Below are positions 1 through 6,570 of a stretch of 11,816 nucleotides of DNA, one piece after another (position 1 is the first letter of the stretch; every line of letters begins with the position of its first letter). The notes under the pieces are model-generated. The model was not told the DNA's origin. It saw only the letters and a program-made list of their open reading frames with translations, and ran no database searches. Source of the DNA: Sedimentisphaerales bacterium (GTDB lineage: Bacteria; Planctomycetota; Phycisphaerae; Sedimentisphaerales; SG8-4); assembly GCA_016928975.1 (NCBI GenBank), contig JAFGJR010000111.1:1-11816 (forward strand), given 5' to 3'. The position numbers and the translations under genes are program-made.

Positions 1-95
1 GTTGGTGCGCTGACGTCAGAACCATCAACAATCACCAATATAACGCACGAAGAATCCCCTTTCCTCTAATCGATATCGAGAATCATATGGATAGG
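1..95. other. Non-coding flank downstream of the last cassette
   Basis: This stretch lies beyond the terminator of the 152-1336 gene. I see no gene in it. It holds two short perfect palindromes, TGACGTCA at 11-18 and TCGATATCGA at 70-79. They could be protein-binding sites for whatever lies to the left, but nothing here decides that. Confidence 0.4.
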
Positions 96-102
96 GCGCA
101 TG

Positions 103-129
103 AAAAAGGCCGGGCCTGACGACCCGGCC
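103..129 (-). terminator. Intrinsic terminator of cassette 7
   Basis: On the minus strand a GGCCGGG/CCCGGCC stem (plus-strand arms 108-114 and 123-129) with an 8-nt loop is followed by five T residues (103-107). It starts about 20 nt after the stop codon of the secreted-protein gene. The T-tract is followed by CATGCGC, a tag shared with other terminators in the window. Confidence 0.85.
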
Positions 130-151
130 GGCCTCTTTCGCAAGAGGTCAA

Positions 152-1336
152 TCATTGTCCGAGCTTGAATTCGTAGGCGTTGGCTTCCGCCTTCGCGGGC
201 TCCTCTTTCTCCGAGCAGCGAAGGGTAAAGTGGTCGTTCGCTTTCTCGTATACGAATGCTTGGCCGCTGAAGGGGTCGGTTGGCGCGTCGGCGGGCAGCA
301 CGTCGGGCAGTTGCCCTGTCCGAGCCCGAATGGCGTAGAGTTCCGTCGCCGCTCGCAGGGCGTTGAAGTGGCCCTGTAGCCTTGTGCTCAGCCCGTAGAT
401 CCGTGATATGGCTGGCAGCAGAAGGCCGGTGAAGGTGGCATCGGGGTTGGTCTTGGCACTCTCTGTTATCTGGGCGTCGAGTTCGTCGAGCTTTGAGCGC
501 GTCTGCGTGTAGGGCAACTTCGAGTCCAGCACGGCGACGATAGACGAGATCGCGTTCAGCCAGTGGGAACGATTTCTCTGGAAGAAGGCGTCATCGCCGG
601 CGAGGATCCTGGCACATGCCGCGGTAGTGTCCACGTCTTCCTGCGCCATGTCCCTGACTCTATCTTGTGCCTTTTCTTTGCGGATGGAGGCAGCGAGCAC
701 CTGGCCTTCTTGGGTGATGACGTATTGCAGCGAAGGAAACGCATCCTGCGTCTGGCTCAACTGCGCCTCGGTCTGATTCAAGGCCCCGACGTCGCGCGAT
801 ATGCCGATCAGCAGGTTCTGGATCGTGCTGTTCGCCATGGCGCTCATCGCAACTCCCATCAGGTAGGTGACGGCCATCCGATCCGTTTCCTGCAGGGCCA
901 TCTTGTGTACCATCATGCAGCGGTCCAGAGCGGTTCGGTAGTCCCCTTGTTCGGCGTACAATCGAGCGTTGGCCGCAACCAGAAACGCGATCCGCTTGAT
1001 GGAGGACAGGTGTACCAGGGTGAGATCAAGGCCCTGTGAATAGTCGTACCCCCAGTCGCAGCGTGGCAGGTCCGATGCCTTCACCACATATTCGATCACC
1101 CGCAGGTTCGCCTCTATGTGTTTGCGGATGGGTTCGTTGGAGGCGATCTTGCCGTCACGGAAATCGGTGAGCATTTGCGCCAGCGTTTCGTCCGGCTGCC
1201 CATAGAGCAGACACGCCTGGTAGTAGAGCAGGGCGGCATTATCGGTTTGTGCGTCTGCCGCGCCTGTGCCTGCAAGGAGCAGTGCCACGATGGCTAACGC
1301 AACCGTCTTCGCAGGGTGTTTGTACAGGGTTGTCAT
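152..1336 (-). CDS. Secreted protein of unknown function, third gene of cassette 7
   Basis: The 394-residue product has a clear Sec signal peptide: a basic start (MTTLYKHPAK), a hydrophobic stretch at about residues 11-25 and an Ala-rich cleavage site near residue 29 (ADA-QT). The mature part is mostly helical and is therefore probably periplasmic or exported. Near the C-terminus (about 345-380) the pattern LPADAPTDPFSGQAF followed by VYE recalls a C-terminal module of planctomycete secreted and pseudopilin-like proteins; this is a recalled resemblance only. The ATG has a strong AAAGGA site 7 nt upstream. The gene follows the membrane partner after 19 nt and precedes a terminator, so it is probably co-transcribed and may be the effector or signal sensor of this sigma cassette. 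I do not recognise a catalytic motif. Confidence 0.8.
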   Translation of the reverse strand: MTTLYKHPAKTVALAIVALLLAGTGAADAQTDNAALLYYQACLLYGQPDETLAQMLTDFRDGKIASNEPIRKHIEANLRVIEYVVKASDLPRCDWGYDYSQGLDLTLVHLSSIKRIAFLVAANARLYAEQGDYRTALDRCMMVHKMALQETDRMAVTYLMGVAMSAMANSTIQNLLIGISRDVGALNQTEAQLSQTQDAFPSLQYVITQEGQVLAASIRKEKAQDRVRDMAQEDVDTTAACARILAGDDAFFQRNRSHWLNAISSIVAVLDSKLPYTQTRSKLDELDAQITESAKTNPDATFTGLLLPAISRIYGLSTRLQGHFNALRAATELYAIRARTGQLPDVLPADAPTDPFSGQAFVYEKANDHFTLRCSEKEEPAKAEANAYEFKLGQ

Positions 1337-1355
1337 GGTGATGTCCTTTCCGGGC

Positions 1356-1796
1356 TCATGTGCCCCTCATTTCTCTGATCAACTGGTCCATGGAGACCCT
1401 CTGAGGCTGGATCCGGAGCGTCTGTGCCGCCTGCTCGCATTGTCGTTCGACTTCCGGCAGACCGCCGCGACGACACGCCGCGTTCAGATAGCCCACGGTC
1501 AGCAGACTCGCAGGCGATGGTGTCTCAGTATCGGTCGGCTGGCGGACAGGCGGATGACGCGTGAAGCTGACGACTGCCAGAGCCACAATGCAGACCATCG
1601 CGGCCGCCGCTATGACTCGCGCAACGGGATCGTGAACCAGACTGCCCCAGAGGCGCCATCGAGCCGGAGTCGATGCATCTTCCCTACCGGCGGCGAGTTC
1701 CTTTAGCAGACCATCGAGGACGGCCTTGCTCACCTGGGGCCTTGCGTGAATCCCGGCACGGCCCACAAGCCTTTTGACATCTCTCAACGATCGCAT
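1356..1796 (-). CDS. Short single-pass membrane protein, putative anti-sigma partner of cassette 7
   Basis: The 146-residue protein has a basic cytoplasmic N-terminal part (about 1-59), one membrane helix (about 60-78, VIAAAAMVCIVALAVVSF) and a short extracytoplasmic tail with two cysteines (about residues 108 and 120) that could form a disulfide. Its ATG overlaps the end of the sigma gene by 13 nt, and the sigma codons for Gly-Glu (GGTGAG) sit 8 nt before it as a ribosome-binding site. Gene order and topology suggest an anti-sigma factor, but I see no zinc-binding HxxxCxxC motif. Unlike four other partners it lacks the RR[MLI]IM linker with embedded start signal and has no large sensor domain. 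The following secreted protein may supply that function. Confidence 0.8.
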   Translation of the reverse strand: MRSLRDVKRLVGRAGIHARPQVSKAVLDGLLKELAAGREDASTPARWRLWGSLVHDPVARVIAAAAMVCIVALAVVSFTRHPPVRQPTDTETPSPASLLTVGYLNAACRRGGLPEVERQCEQAAQTLRIQPQRVSMDQLIREMRGT

Positions 1797-2338
1797 TCTG
1801 TCACCTCACCGTTCAGCACCGTTCGCAGCTTCTGCAGGCCGCCGTGGTATCGGCTCAGGGCCGTCTTCAACGGCACGTGCTGGAACTTCGCGATTTCCCG
1901 GAACTTCATTCCGCCCTGCAAATGCAGGGTGACGACCTCACGCTGCTCATGCGGAAGCCGGGCCAGTGCACCGGCGACCTGACGCAGCTCCTCACTGCAC
2001 ACCACCCAGCGCTCCGGCGACCACGACGGCGAGGTCAATTCAGCGGCCTCATTCAGCAGGGCGGCCGAATGTGCCACCCGTGTCCGGTTGACGTTGCGGA
2101 CGCGGTTGGCGACACACGTGGCCAGGTAACCTCTCAAGGAGCCGGTCAGCCGGAACTGCCTGCCCTGGCGGATGAAGGCTGTAAACACATCGTGCACGGC
2201 ATCTTCCGCCGCCGCCGTGTCATTCGACAGGGAGACCGCCAGCCGCAGCAGGTCGTCCCGGTACTTCTCATAGATCCGGCCCAGTGCCTCGGCACTTCCC
2301 CGCCGCAACCTTAAAACCAGTATCCTGTCTTCCAGCAC
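1784..2338 (-). CDS. ECF-type RNA polymerase sigma factor, cassette 7
   Basis: This 184-residue sigma-70 family protein has region 2 at about residues 15-85 (YEKYRDDLLRLAVSL, the AEDAVHDVF core-binding motif, and LRGYLATCVANRVRNVNR) and region 4 at about 120-175 (LPHEQREVVTLHLQGGMKFR followed by EIAKFQHVPLKTALSRYHGG). The length is normal for an ECF factor. The start is GTG, not ATG: GTG CTG GAA GAC gives the MLED opening seen in its paralogues, and GAAGGG lies 8 nt upstream. The recognition helix reads SRYHGG where three paralogues have GRYR[HY]G, so its promoter specificity has probably diverged. It overlaps its membrane partner by 13 nt. A decayed second sigma start lies about 130 nt upstream. 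Confidence 0.93.
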   Translation of the reverse strand: MLEDRILVLRLRRGSAEALGRIYEKYRDDLLRLAVSLSNDTAAAEDAVHDVFTAFIRQGRQFRLTGSLRGYLATCVANRVRNVNRTRVAHSAALLNEAAELTSPSWSPERWVVCSEELRQVAGALARLPHEQREVVTLHLQGGMKFREIAKFQHVPLKTALSRYHGGLQKLRTVLNGEVTECDR

Positions 2339-2355
2339 CGGTCCAGCCCTTCAAC

Positions 2356-2365
2356 GGATCGATCC
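2356..2365. repeat. Perfect palindrome upstream of the cassette 7 sigma gene
   Basis: GGATCGATCC is a 10-bp perfect palindrome centred about 22 nt upstream of the sigma start codon. Palindromes at similar positions precede three other sigma genes in the window. It may be an operator or a 5'-UTR hairpin; no binding protein can be named. Confidence 0.35.
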
Positions 2366-2370
2366 ACATC

Positions 2371-2396
2371 CACCTATACAACACGCCAGGTAGGTG
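2371..2396. repeat. Inverted repeat CACCTA/TAGGTG upstream of the cassette 7 sigma gene
   Basis: The arms CACCTA (2371-2376) and TAGGTG (2391-2396) are perfectly complementary with a 14-nt spacer. The site falls where a promoter or operator for the sigma gene would be expected. Six-base arms are short, so it could be chance. Confidence 0.25.
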
Positions 2397-2406
2397 CTTT
2401 ACCCAT

Positions 2407-2484
2407 TCAAAGACGGTCCTGGGCGGAGAATGTAAATCGGCCATTGCGGGGCGCGGCCGCCTTGAGCAAGTCGTCTTCCAACAT
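2407..2484 (-). pseudogene. Relic of an ECF sigma gene start (MLEDDLLK then unrelated sequence)
   Basis: Reading the minus strand from 2484, ATG TTG GAA GAC GAC TTG CTC AAG encodes MLEDDLLK, matching the opening of the sigma paralogues (MLEDELLK at 6411, MIEDELLK at 8950). Against the 6411 gene 20 of 24 nucleotides are identical, and the preceding GAGCGGA is also shared. After the eighth codon the similarity ends and the frame closes at 2407 after 25 codons. It looks like the 5' end of a lost sigma cassette whose remainder was deleted or replaced. A short leader peptide is the alternative, but it would not explain the match. Confidence 0.6.
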
Positions 2485-2531
2485 ATCCGCTCCATGTGTC
2501 GCCGTGGAGACGATCATTTTCAGACAATACC

Positions 2532-2547
2532 ACGCTCCTGGGAGCGT
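2532..2547. repeat. Near-palindrome ACGCTCC-TG-GGAGCGT
   Basis: Seven-base perfect arms flank a 2-nt centre. It lies in the 304-nt gap between cassettes 6 and 7, just upstream of the relic sigma start. It may be the regulatory palindrome of the lost cassette; the function is unknown. Confidence 0.35.
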
Positions 2548-2590
2548 TCTGCCGTGGGGCGAGTGTCTTCTTCTCCTGGCGACGCGCATG

Positions 2591-2619
2591 AAAAGGGCCG
2601 AGCCTGGTAGGCCCGGCCC
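2591..2619 (-). terminator. Intrinsic terminator of cassette 6
   Basis: A long GC-rich stem (plus-strand arms 2595-2605 and 2609-2619, loop GGT) has one position that is an A/C mismatch on the plus strand but a G-U pair in the minus-strand RNA. TTTT follows at 2594-2591 and then CATGCGC. This orientation preference confirms that it serves the 2643-3494 gene, which ends 23 nt before the stem. Confidence 0.88.
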
Positions 2620-2642
2620 ATGTTGACTTCCGGCTCTGCCCG

Positions 2643-3494
2643 TCAGTTCTCGCGTCCGCTTGCGAAGGCGTTGGGATCGAAAAACGCGGGCGGTTTCTTT
2701 TGCGAGTAGTCGAAGACGAAATCGGCGCACTCGTCATTTCTTGGGTCTACGAAGCGCAGCCGGACAGGGAGGCGGCTGGAGCGCAGGGCCCATATCGACA
2801 GCCGCTCCGGAGTGGACTTGTGGCTCGCTTCGAAGACGATGGTCTCCTGTGATGCGGGCGTGTCCGCCGTCTCCATGACGCCCATTGTCATCTCTCCCGG
2901 ATCAATGCGGTTCGTCAACGTGTCCAGAGAGAACCGACCTTGCGGGCAGAGCAGGCCCAAGAACATCTTCGCCGGTCCGGCAGGGTCTACGGGCTTCCTC
3001 GTGGACCGGTCAAAGGCGACGACCCCTTCGGTTCTACCCATCATATCGAAGATGTCCGCCTCTCCCGTGACCGGCGTGGCGAAGAGGACTTTGTTACCCT
3101 CGTGGGCCCGAACGAGCGGGGCTTCCGATTTCCAGATCTCTATCTTCTGCGCTTGCTCCGAATTCTCGTGGCCCAGGTAGATGGTCAGATGAAAGAACGG
3201 CACGGATTCAAATCGTTCGGCGACGTCGGCCCAGGCGACGCCTGACCCGCCGGTACCGAAGATCTCCAGAATCCCCAAACCCACCACGGCGATGATCGCC
3301 GCTGCGATTCCCAACTTCACGATGGAAGTCTTCATGATCATTCTCCTTATGACCGGCCGGATCACGGCCGAGTCTTTGTTGGTTGCCTTTTCCTGGGCTG
3401 CCAGCACCGCGTCCAACACAGCTCTGTCCATTGTGGGATTCGTGCTGACCGCCGCGCGATCGATGAACGGTCTGACATTATCCTTCGGTCTCAT
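2643..3494 (-). CDS. Single-pass membrane protein with LolA-like extracytoplasmic domain, putative anti-sigma partner of cassette 6
   Basis: From the chosen ATG at 3494 the protein is 283 residues: a charged cytoplasmic tail (about 1-52), the linker RRMIM, a membrane helix (about 59-79) and an extracytoplasmic domain opening GVAWADVAERFES, a pattern shared with the 7242 partner and resembling the lipoprotein-carrier (LolA/LolB-like) beta fold. An upstream ATG at 3509 is in frame but has no ribosome-binding site. ATG 3494 is preceded at 7 nt by GGCGAG from the sigma Gly-Glu codons, and its MRPKDNV opening aligns with other partners. It overlaps the sigma gene by 17 nt. A probable role is to sequester sigma until an envelope signal arrives; this is inferred from gene order and topology. 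A second start at 3335 may give a short form without the tail. Confidence 0.82.
   Translation of the reverse strand: MRPKDNVRPFIDRAAVSTNPTMDRAVLDAVLAAQEKATNKDSAVIRPVIRRMIMKTSIVKLGIAAAIIAVVGLGILEIFGTGGSGVAWADVAERFESVPFFHLTIYLGHENSEQAQKIEIWKSEAPLVRAHEGNKVLFATPVTGEADIFDMMGRTEGVVAFDRSTRKPVDPAGPAKMFLGLLCPQGRFSLDTLTNRIDPGEMTMGVMETADTPASQETIVFEASHKSTPERLSIWALRSSRLPVRLRFVDPRNDECADFVFDYSQKKPPAFFDPNAFASGREN
3333..3349 (-). promoter_or_regulatory. Embedded Shine-Dalgarno and in-frame ATG, cassette 6 partner
   Basis: TAAGGAG (3349-3343) lies 7 nt before an in-frame ATG (3335-3333). The same bases encode the RRMIM linker through AGG AGA ATG ATC ATG. Initiation here would give a protein starting MKTSIVKLGIAAAI, which looks like a signal anchor without the cytoplasmic tail. 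Confidence 0.6.
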
Positions 3495-4035
3495 CTTCGA
3501 GCTCGCCATTAAAAACTGACCGCAGTCTGTTCATACCATACCGGTATCGGCCCTGGACCGTGTTGATCGATGCGTTCTGGATTTCGGCGATCTGGCGGAA
3601 TGTCAAGCTGCCCTGCGTATAGAGGTTGACCACCTCTCGCTGCTCGTAGGGTATCCGGGCCATCGCTTCGCTGAGCCGTCGCAGCTCCTCGTTGACAATG
3701 GCCCATTGCTCAGGCCTTCTCGACTCACACGCCAGGCTCTCTGCGCCATCAAGGCCGACTGTCTCGTGCCGCGACTCGTCGCGCTTGCGGTTACGGACCC
3801 GGTTCGCGACGCAGACGACCAGGTACTTGCGAAGGTCGCCGCGAATGCTGATCCTGGCCGCCGATTGCGCGAGGCTTACGAACACGTCCTGCACGATGTC
3901 TTCGGCCGTAGAGACGTCCCTGACCAGCGAGATCGCCAGCTTCAGCAGGTCATTCTTGTACTTCTCGTACATCCGCTGCAGCGCCTCTGGGCTGCCGCGT
4001 TTGAATCGCCAGATCAGTAGCCGGTCTTCCACCAT
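3478..4035 (-). CDS. ECF-type RNA polymerase sigma factor, cassette 6
   Basis: The 185-residue protein carries region 2 (about 15-85, including AEDIVQDVFVSLAQSA and LRKYLVVCVANRVRN) and region 4 (about 120-175, IPYEQREVVNLYTQGSLTFR then QIAEIQNASINTVQGRYRYG). The frame is open upstream to 4083, but I start at ATG 4035 because its MVEDRLLIWR opening matches the common M[LIV]ED[ER] start of the paralogues and the upstream 16 residues do not align with any of them. The upstream ribosome-binding site is weak. The C-terminal NGELEDETEG is longer than in the paralogues and overlaps the partner gene by 17 nt. It presumably directs RNA polymerase to its own and other promoters, with membrane control by the next gene. 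Confidence 0.92.
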   Translation of the reverse strand: MVEDRLLIWRFKRGSPEALQRMYEKYKNDLLKLAISLVRDVSTAEDIVQDVFVSLAQSAARISIRGDLRKYLVVCVANRVRNRKRDESRHETVGLDGAESLACESRRPEQWAIVNEELRRLSEAMARIPYEQREVVNLYTQGSLTFRQIAEIQNASINTVQGRYRYGMNRLRSVFNGELEDETEG

Positions 4036-4051
4036 CGAACCATCGAATCCC

Positions 4052-4065
4052 AGAAAGATCTTTCT
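4052..4065. repeat. 14-bp perfect palindrome just upstream of the cassette 6 sigma gene
   Basis: AGAAAGATCTTTCT is fully self-complementary and centred about 23 nt before the start codon. It shares the AGAA-N6-TTCT form with the palindrome at 6436-6449. It may be an operator, or an mRNA hairpin occluding the weak ribosome-binding site. Confidence 0.5.
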
Positions 4066-4081
4066 TCTCTTATAGCACACC

Positions 4082-4096
4082 AAGACCGGCGGTCTT
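4082..4096. repeat. Inverted repeat AAGACCG-G-CGGTCTT
   Basis: Seven-base perfect arms with a single central base lie about 50 nt upstream of the cassette 6 sigma start, where a promoter would be expected. It is a reasonable operator candidate; no matching regulator is visible in the window. Confidence 0.4.
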
Positions 4097-4141
4097 AGTA
4101 TTACTGATGATTGATGACGAATCAGATTACGCGATTGACCC

Positions 4142-4214
4142 TGTCATTCCCGCGAAGGCGGGAATCCAGTGCTTTCCGCGGCTTTCCTGGACCCCCGCCT
4201 GCGCGGGGGTGACA
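4142..4214. repeat. REP-like 73-bp near-palindromic element
   Basis: Outer ends TGTCA (4142-4146) and TGACA (4210-4214) are inverted. Inside are two hairpins, ATTCCCGC-GAAG-GCGGGAAT (4146-4165) and ACCCCCGC-CTGC-GCGGGGGT (4191-4210), flanked by TCCAG (4165-4169) and CTGGA (4187-4191), with CCGCGG at the exact centre. The whole unit is symmetric about 4178. Its sequence matches the widespread GTCATTCCCGCG-type intergenic repeat known from many GC-rich bacteria (recalled). It sits between the terminator of cassette 5 and the upstream region of cassette 6 and has no coding capacity, so it is probably a non-autonomous REP/MITE-type element. Confidence 0.82.
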
Positions 4215-4257
4215 TTAGCTGCCACGGCGGGCCGATGAGGCTGCCGGCGCGCATAGG

Positions 4258-4282
4258 AAAGGCCAGGCGGTGGGGCCTGGCC
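4258..4282 (-). terminator. Intrinsic terminator of cassette 5
   Basis: Perfect 8-bp arms GGCCAGGC (4261-4268) and GCCTGGCC (4275-4282) with a 6-nt loop are followed on the minus strand by TTTCC and then ATGCGC. The hairpin begins about 30 nt after the stop codon of the 4313-5878 gene. The T-tract is short, which lowers certainty a little. Confidence 0.75.
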
Positions 4283-4312
4283 TTGGCTGACGATGGGGTC
4301 AGCAGAAGGGGA

Positions 4313-5878
4313 TTAGTCCTTCAGATCGCTCAGCACCCAGCGGTCCGCCTGCTGGGCGACGAGCCCCTGGAGCGTTACGAAGTTCTTCCGCCCGTCTTCC
4401 TCATATACGATCCTGCACGGCACCACCATCACTTTGTTCCCCGGCGCGGGCAAGGGAGTCGCCGGCCCGACAAAGACGATCTGCAGGATCTTGACGGTGC
4501 GGAGGTGCTCCTTCACATCCGTAGCATCGCCGGGGGAAACCAGTCTGCCCGCTGCTTCGTAATCCCCGGCCTGGAGGGCTTCGAGGAACTGCCGGACGAC
4601 CGCCGTGGCGACTTGCTCATCGCTCAGTTGCCCCTGGATCAGGCCGGCATTCGTGCTGCCAGGGTCGAGACGCTGCGCGTCGGCCAGTACCTCGTTGCAT
4701 GAGAAGAGGGACACTTGCCAGCGGCCGGGCTGTCCGTCGACGTCCTGAACGACCGTCACCAGAGTCACGATCTGCTTGCGACCGTCACACTCGGCCTCGT
4801 ACAGACATTGAACCACGTACCCGGCTCCGTCTTTGTCGATTGGGTCGATCGAGACGATGCGCGCCGGCCGGATGTCATCGAGGTCGGTAAACCGCTGGGG
4901 CGGCATGCCCCCGAAGAGCTTTCCCGCCTTGGCGTAATCCCGCTGTGCCCAGGCTTCCATGGCCTGGCGCACGACCTCGACCGCAACCTCCTTCTCGGTC
5001 ATGTCGCCCTGGGCCATGCCAACCTCCTGTGTCACCTGGTCCATGAGCACGGCGTCTTTCGGGAAATCCGGTACGAAGAGCTTGGGGTCCATCGTCTCGT
5101 TGTATTCCAGCACCTCGATGCCCTTGTGGATTCCCTCTCCTCCTTCGGCCCCCCAGTAGTCGTCGACACGCACGACGAACTTCGTGACCGGATCGACCAC
5201 GAGAACCTGTTTGAGGTCCTTGTTCTTGTGGGTTACGCGGAGGGTCACGCGCTTGGCATAGCGCGAGAGCTCGTCGGTCTCCATGACGGCCTTACCAGCT
5301 TCGACCAGCGTGTTAATTTCCTGCACGATGGTCTCCGGGTCGAATCCCTCCAGTCCCTCTATCCCGTGCTCGGTGTTGGGCAGCCACGAATGCTGATGCA
5401 GGCCTTGTCTTGCGCCATATCGGTTCAGAATGCCATTTTCCCATATCGTGATCGTCGGGCCCTTAGGAGTTGGATCCTCCTCCTGCCGGAAGCGAATCAG
5501 GTTCCCTTGCTTGTCGAACTCGGCCCAGAACTCGTCCTTGCGGCGTTGCTGGAAGTAGGTCTGGATGTGAAACGATCGCTTGCCTTGCATGGCTTCGACG
5601 GTCTGCGCGAAGGCATACGCCGCCGGGGCGCTGTTGCACCAAATGCCGATCAATCCCACACCCACGACGACAACAGCCGCCGCTGCGAGAGCCCATTTCA
5701 GACTTGGGTTGGTCATGATCATTCTCCTTGTGGCCGGCCCATGCGAAGCCGGTTCAGTCGGTCGTGACTGCTCTTGTTCGTGCATGGCGCGAGCCAGAAG
5801 CTGGTCCCGCCGCGGCGGGCCGAAGGTGAAGTTCAGCTTCCTTCGGATCGTCTCTTCTATGGCCTTCCTCGATCTCAT
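4313..5878 (-). CDS. Large membrane protein with LolA-like domain and two NTF2-like domains, putative anti-sigma partner of cassette 5
   Basis: The 521 residues comprise a cytoplasmic tail (1-50, opening MRSRKAIEETIRRKLNF), the RRMIM linker (51-55), a membrane helix (about 60-80), a LolA-like region (about 88-271) and two C-terminal repeats (about 296-396 and 422-520). The repeats open with EVAVEVVRQAMEAWAQRDYA and QVATAVVRQFLEALQAGDYE, so they are an internal duplication that looks like small NTF2-like (cystatin-fold) domains. ATG 5878 overlaps the sigma stop as ATGA, with GGCGAG 8 nt upstream. It is the longest partner of the array. The tail probably binds sigma and the outer domains probably sense an envelope ligand or protein; both are inferred. 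An internal start at 5716 could give a form without the tail. Confidence 0.85.
   Translation of the reverse strand: MRSRKAIEETIRRKLNFTFGPPRRDQLLARAMHEQEQSRPTEPASHGPATRRMIMTNPSLKWALAAAAVVVVGVGLIGIWCNSAPAAYAFAQTVEAMQGKRSFHIQTYFQQRRKDEFWAEFDKQGNLIRFRQEEDPTPKGPTITIWENGILNRYGARQGLHQHSWLPNTEHGIEGLEGFDPETIVQEINTLVEAGKAVMETDELSRYAKRVTLRVTHKNKDLKQVLVVDPVTKFVVRVDDYWGAEGGEGIHKGIEVLEYNETMDPKLFVPDFPKDAVLMDQVTQEVGMAQGDMTEKEVAVEVVRQAMEAWAQRDYAKAGKLFGGMPPQRFTDLDDIRPARIVSIDPIDKDGAGYVVQCLYEAECDGRKQIVTLVTVVQDVDGQPGRWQVSLFSCNEVLADAQRLDPGSTNAGLIQGQLSDEQVATAVVRQFLEALQAGDYEAAGRLVSPGDATDVKEHLRTVKILQIVFVGPATPLPAPGNKVMVVPCRIVYEEDGRKNFVTLQGLVAQQADRWVLSDLKD
5714..5730 (-). promoter_or_regulatory. Embedded Shine-Dalgarno and in-frame ATG, cassette 5 partner
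   Basis: CAAGGAG (5730-5724) stands 7 nt before an in-frame ATG (5716-5714). The bases also encode RRMIM through AGG AGA ATG ATC ATG. A product started here would open MTNPSLKWALAAAA, directly before the membrane helix. Confidence 0.6.
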
Positions 5879-6411
5879 GGTTCCACCTCGCCATTCAACA
5901 TCGCCCGCATTCGGTCCAGGCCGTAGCGATACCGGCCCAGGACCGTGCTCGTGGAGGTTTGCTGCAACCGCGCGATGTCCCGGAACTTCATGTTCGCCTT
6001 GAGCCGCAACAGCACGACTTCTCGTTGCTCCGGGGGAAGCTCAGCGATAGCGCCGCTCAGCCGGGCGGTGTCCTCCGCAAGCATCGCTGCTTGCTCGGGT
6101 CCCGCCGATTCGCACGCAGGCTCCACCGGTTCAGGAGCGAGTTGCCGTGCGCGGCGCCTGTGGTGGTCGCGCACGCGGTTCAGGACGCCGGTCATCAGAT
6201 AGCTGCGAAGACTCCCGAATGAGTTGAGACCCCCGGCCGACCGGGCGAAGGACAGAAACACATCCTGCACCACGTCCTCGGCGGCGGCCCGGTTGTTCAG
6301 CAGGCCCAGCGCTAAGGTCAGCATCGAGTCGATGTATTTCTCGTACACCTGCGCCAGAGCCTCTTTGCTGCCGCGCCGGAGCTTCCACTTGAGCAGTTCA
6401 TCTTCCAGCAT
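5875..6411 (-). CDS. ECF-type RNA polymerase sigma factor, cassette 5
   Basis: The 178-residue protein has region 2 (about 13-83, with AEDVVQDVFLSFARSAGG and LRSYLMTGVLNRVRDHHRRR) and region 4 (about 115-170, LPPEQREVVLLRLKANMKFR then DIARLQQTSTSTVLGRYRYG). A GTG at 6426 is also in frame, but ATG 6411 gives the family opening MLEDELLKWK and has GAGCGGA 6 nt upstream, so I prefer it. The C-terminal LNGEVEP supplies the partner's ribosome-binding site and its stop overlaps the partner's ATG by 4 nt, indicating translational coupling. It is the closest match in the window to the relic start at 2484. Confidence 0.93.
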   Translation of the reverse strand: MLEDELLKWKLRRGSKEALAQVYEKYIDSMLTLALGLLNNRAAAEDVVQDVFLSFARSAGGLNSFGSLRSYLMTGVLNRVRDHHRRRARQLAPEPVEPACESAGPEQAAMLAEDTARLSGAIAELPPEQREVVLLRLKANMKFRDIARLQQTSTSTVLGRYRYGLDRMRAMLNGEVEP

Positions 6412-6435
6412 TCGTTGTCCGCTCACGCCGTTTCA

Positions 6436-6449
6436 AGAATGACCATTCT
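6436..6449. repeat. Palindrome AGAATG-AC-CATTCT upstream of the cassette 5 sigma gene
   Basis: Perfect 6-bp arms with a 2-nt centre lie 24 nt upstream of the start codon. The site has the AGAA-N6-TTCT form of the 4052-4065 palindrome. It is a candidate operator or leader hairpin. Confidence 0.45.
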
Positions 6450-6506
6450 CATATCGTAGCACGTTGCGGCGGGGCGATTATTATGGATATTGCTGGCGGG
6501 CGCAGG

Positions 6507-6528
6507 AAAAAGGCCGAGCCCATCGGCC
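6507..6528 (-). terminator. Intrinsic terminator of cassette 4
   Basis: GGCCGA (6512-6517) and TCGGCC (6523-6528) form a stem with a 5-nt loop, followed on the minus strand by TTTTT and then CCTGCGC. It lies about 43 nt after the stop codon of the 6571-7242 gene. Confidence 0.85.
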
Positions 6529-6570
6529 CGGTCCGTGTGAAGGTCGTTCTGTGTAGGTAGTCGTCTGCTA

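Noticed and set aside
2399..2737. Overlapping minus-strand frames of 107 and 112 codons in the gap before cassette 7
   Set aside because: Both run out of the 3' end of the cassette 6 partner and through its terminator. Only the short MLEDDLLK stretch has recognisable content, and it is listed as a relic.
4715..5767. 350-codon open frame on the plus strand
   Set aside because: It lies entirely opposite the 521-residue partner gene, which has clear domains, an internal duplication and a start coupled to its sigma gene. The plus-strand protein has no recognisable domain or ribosome-binding site.
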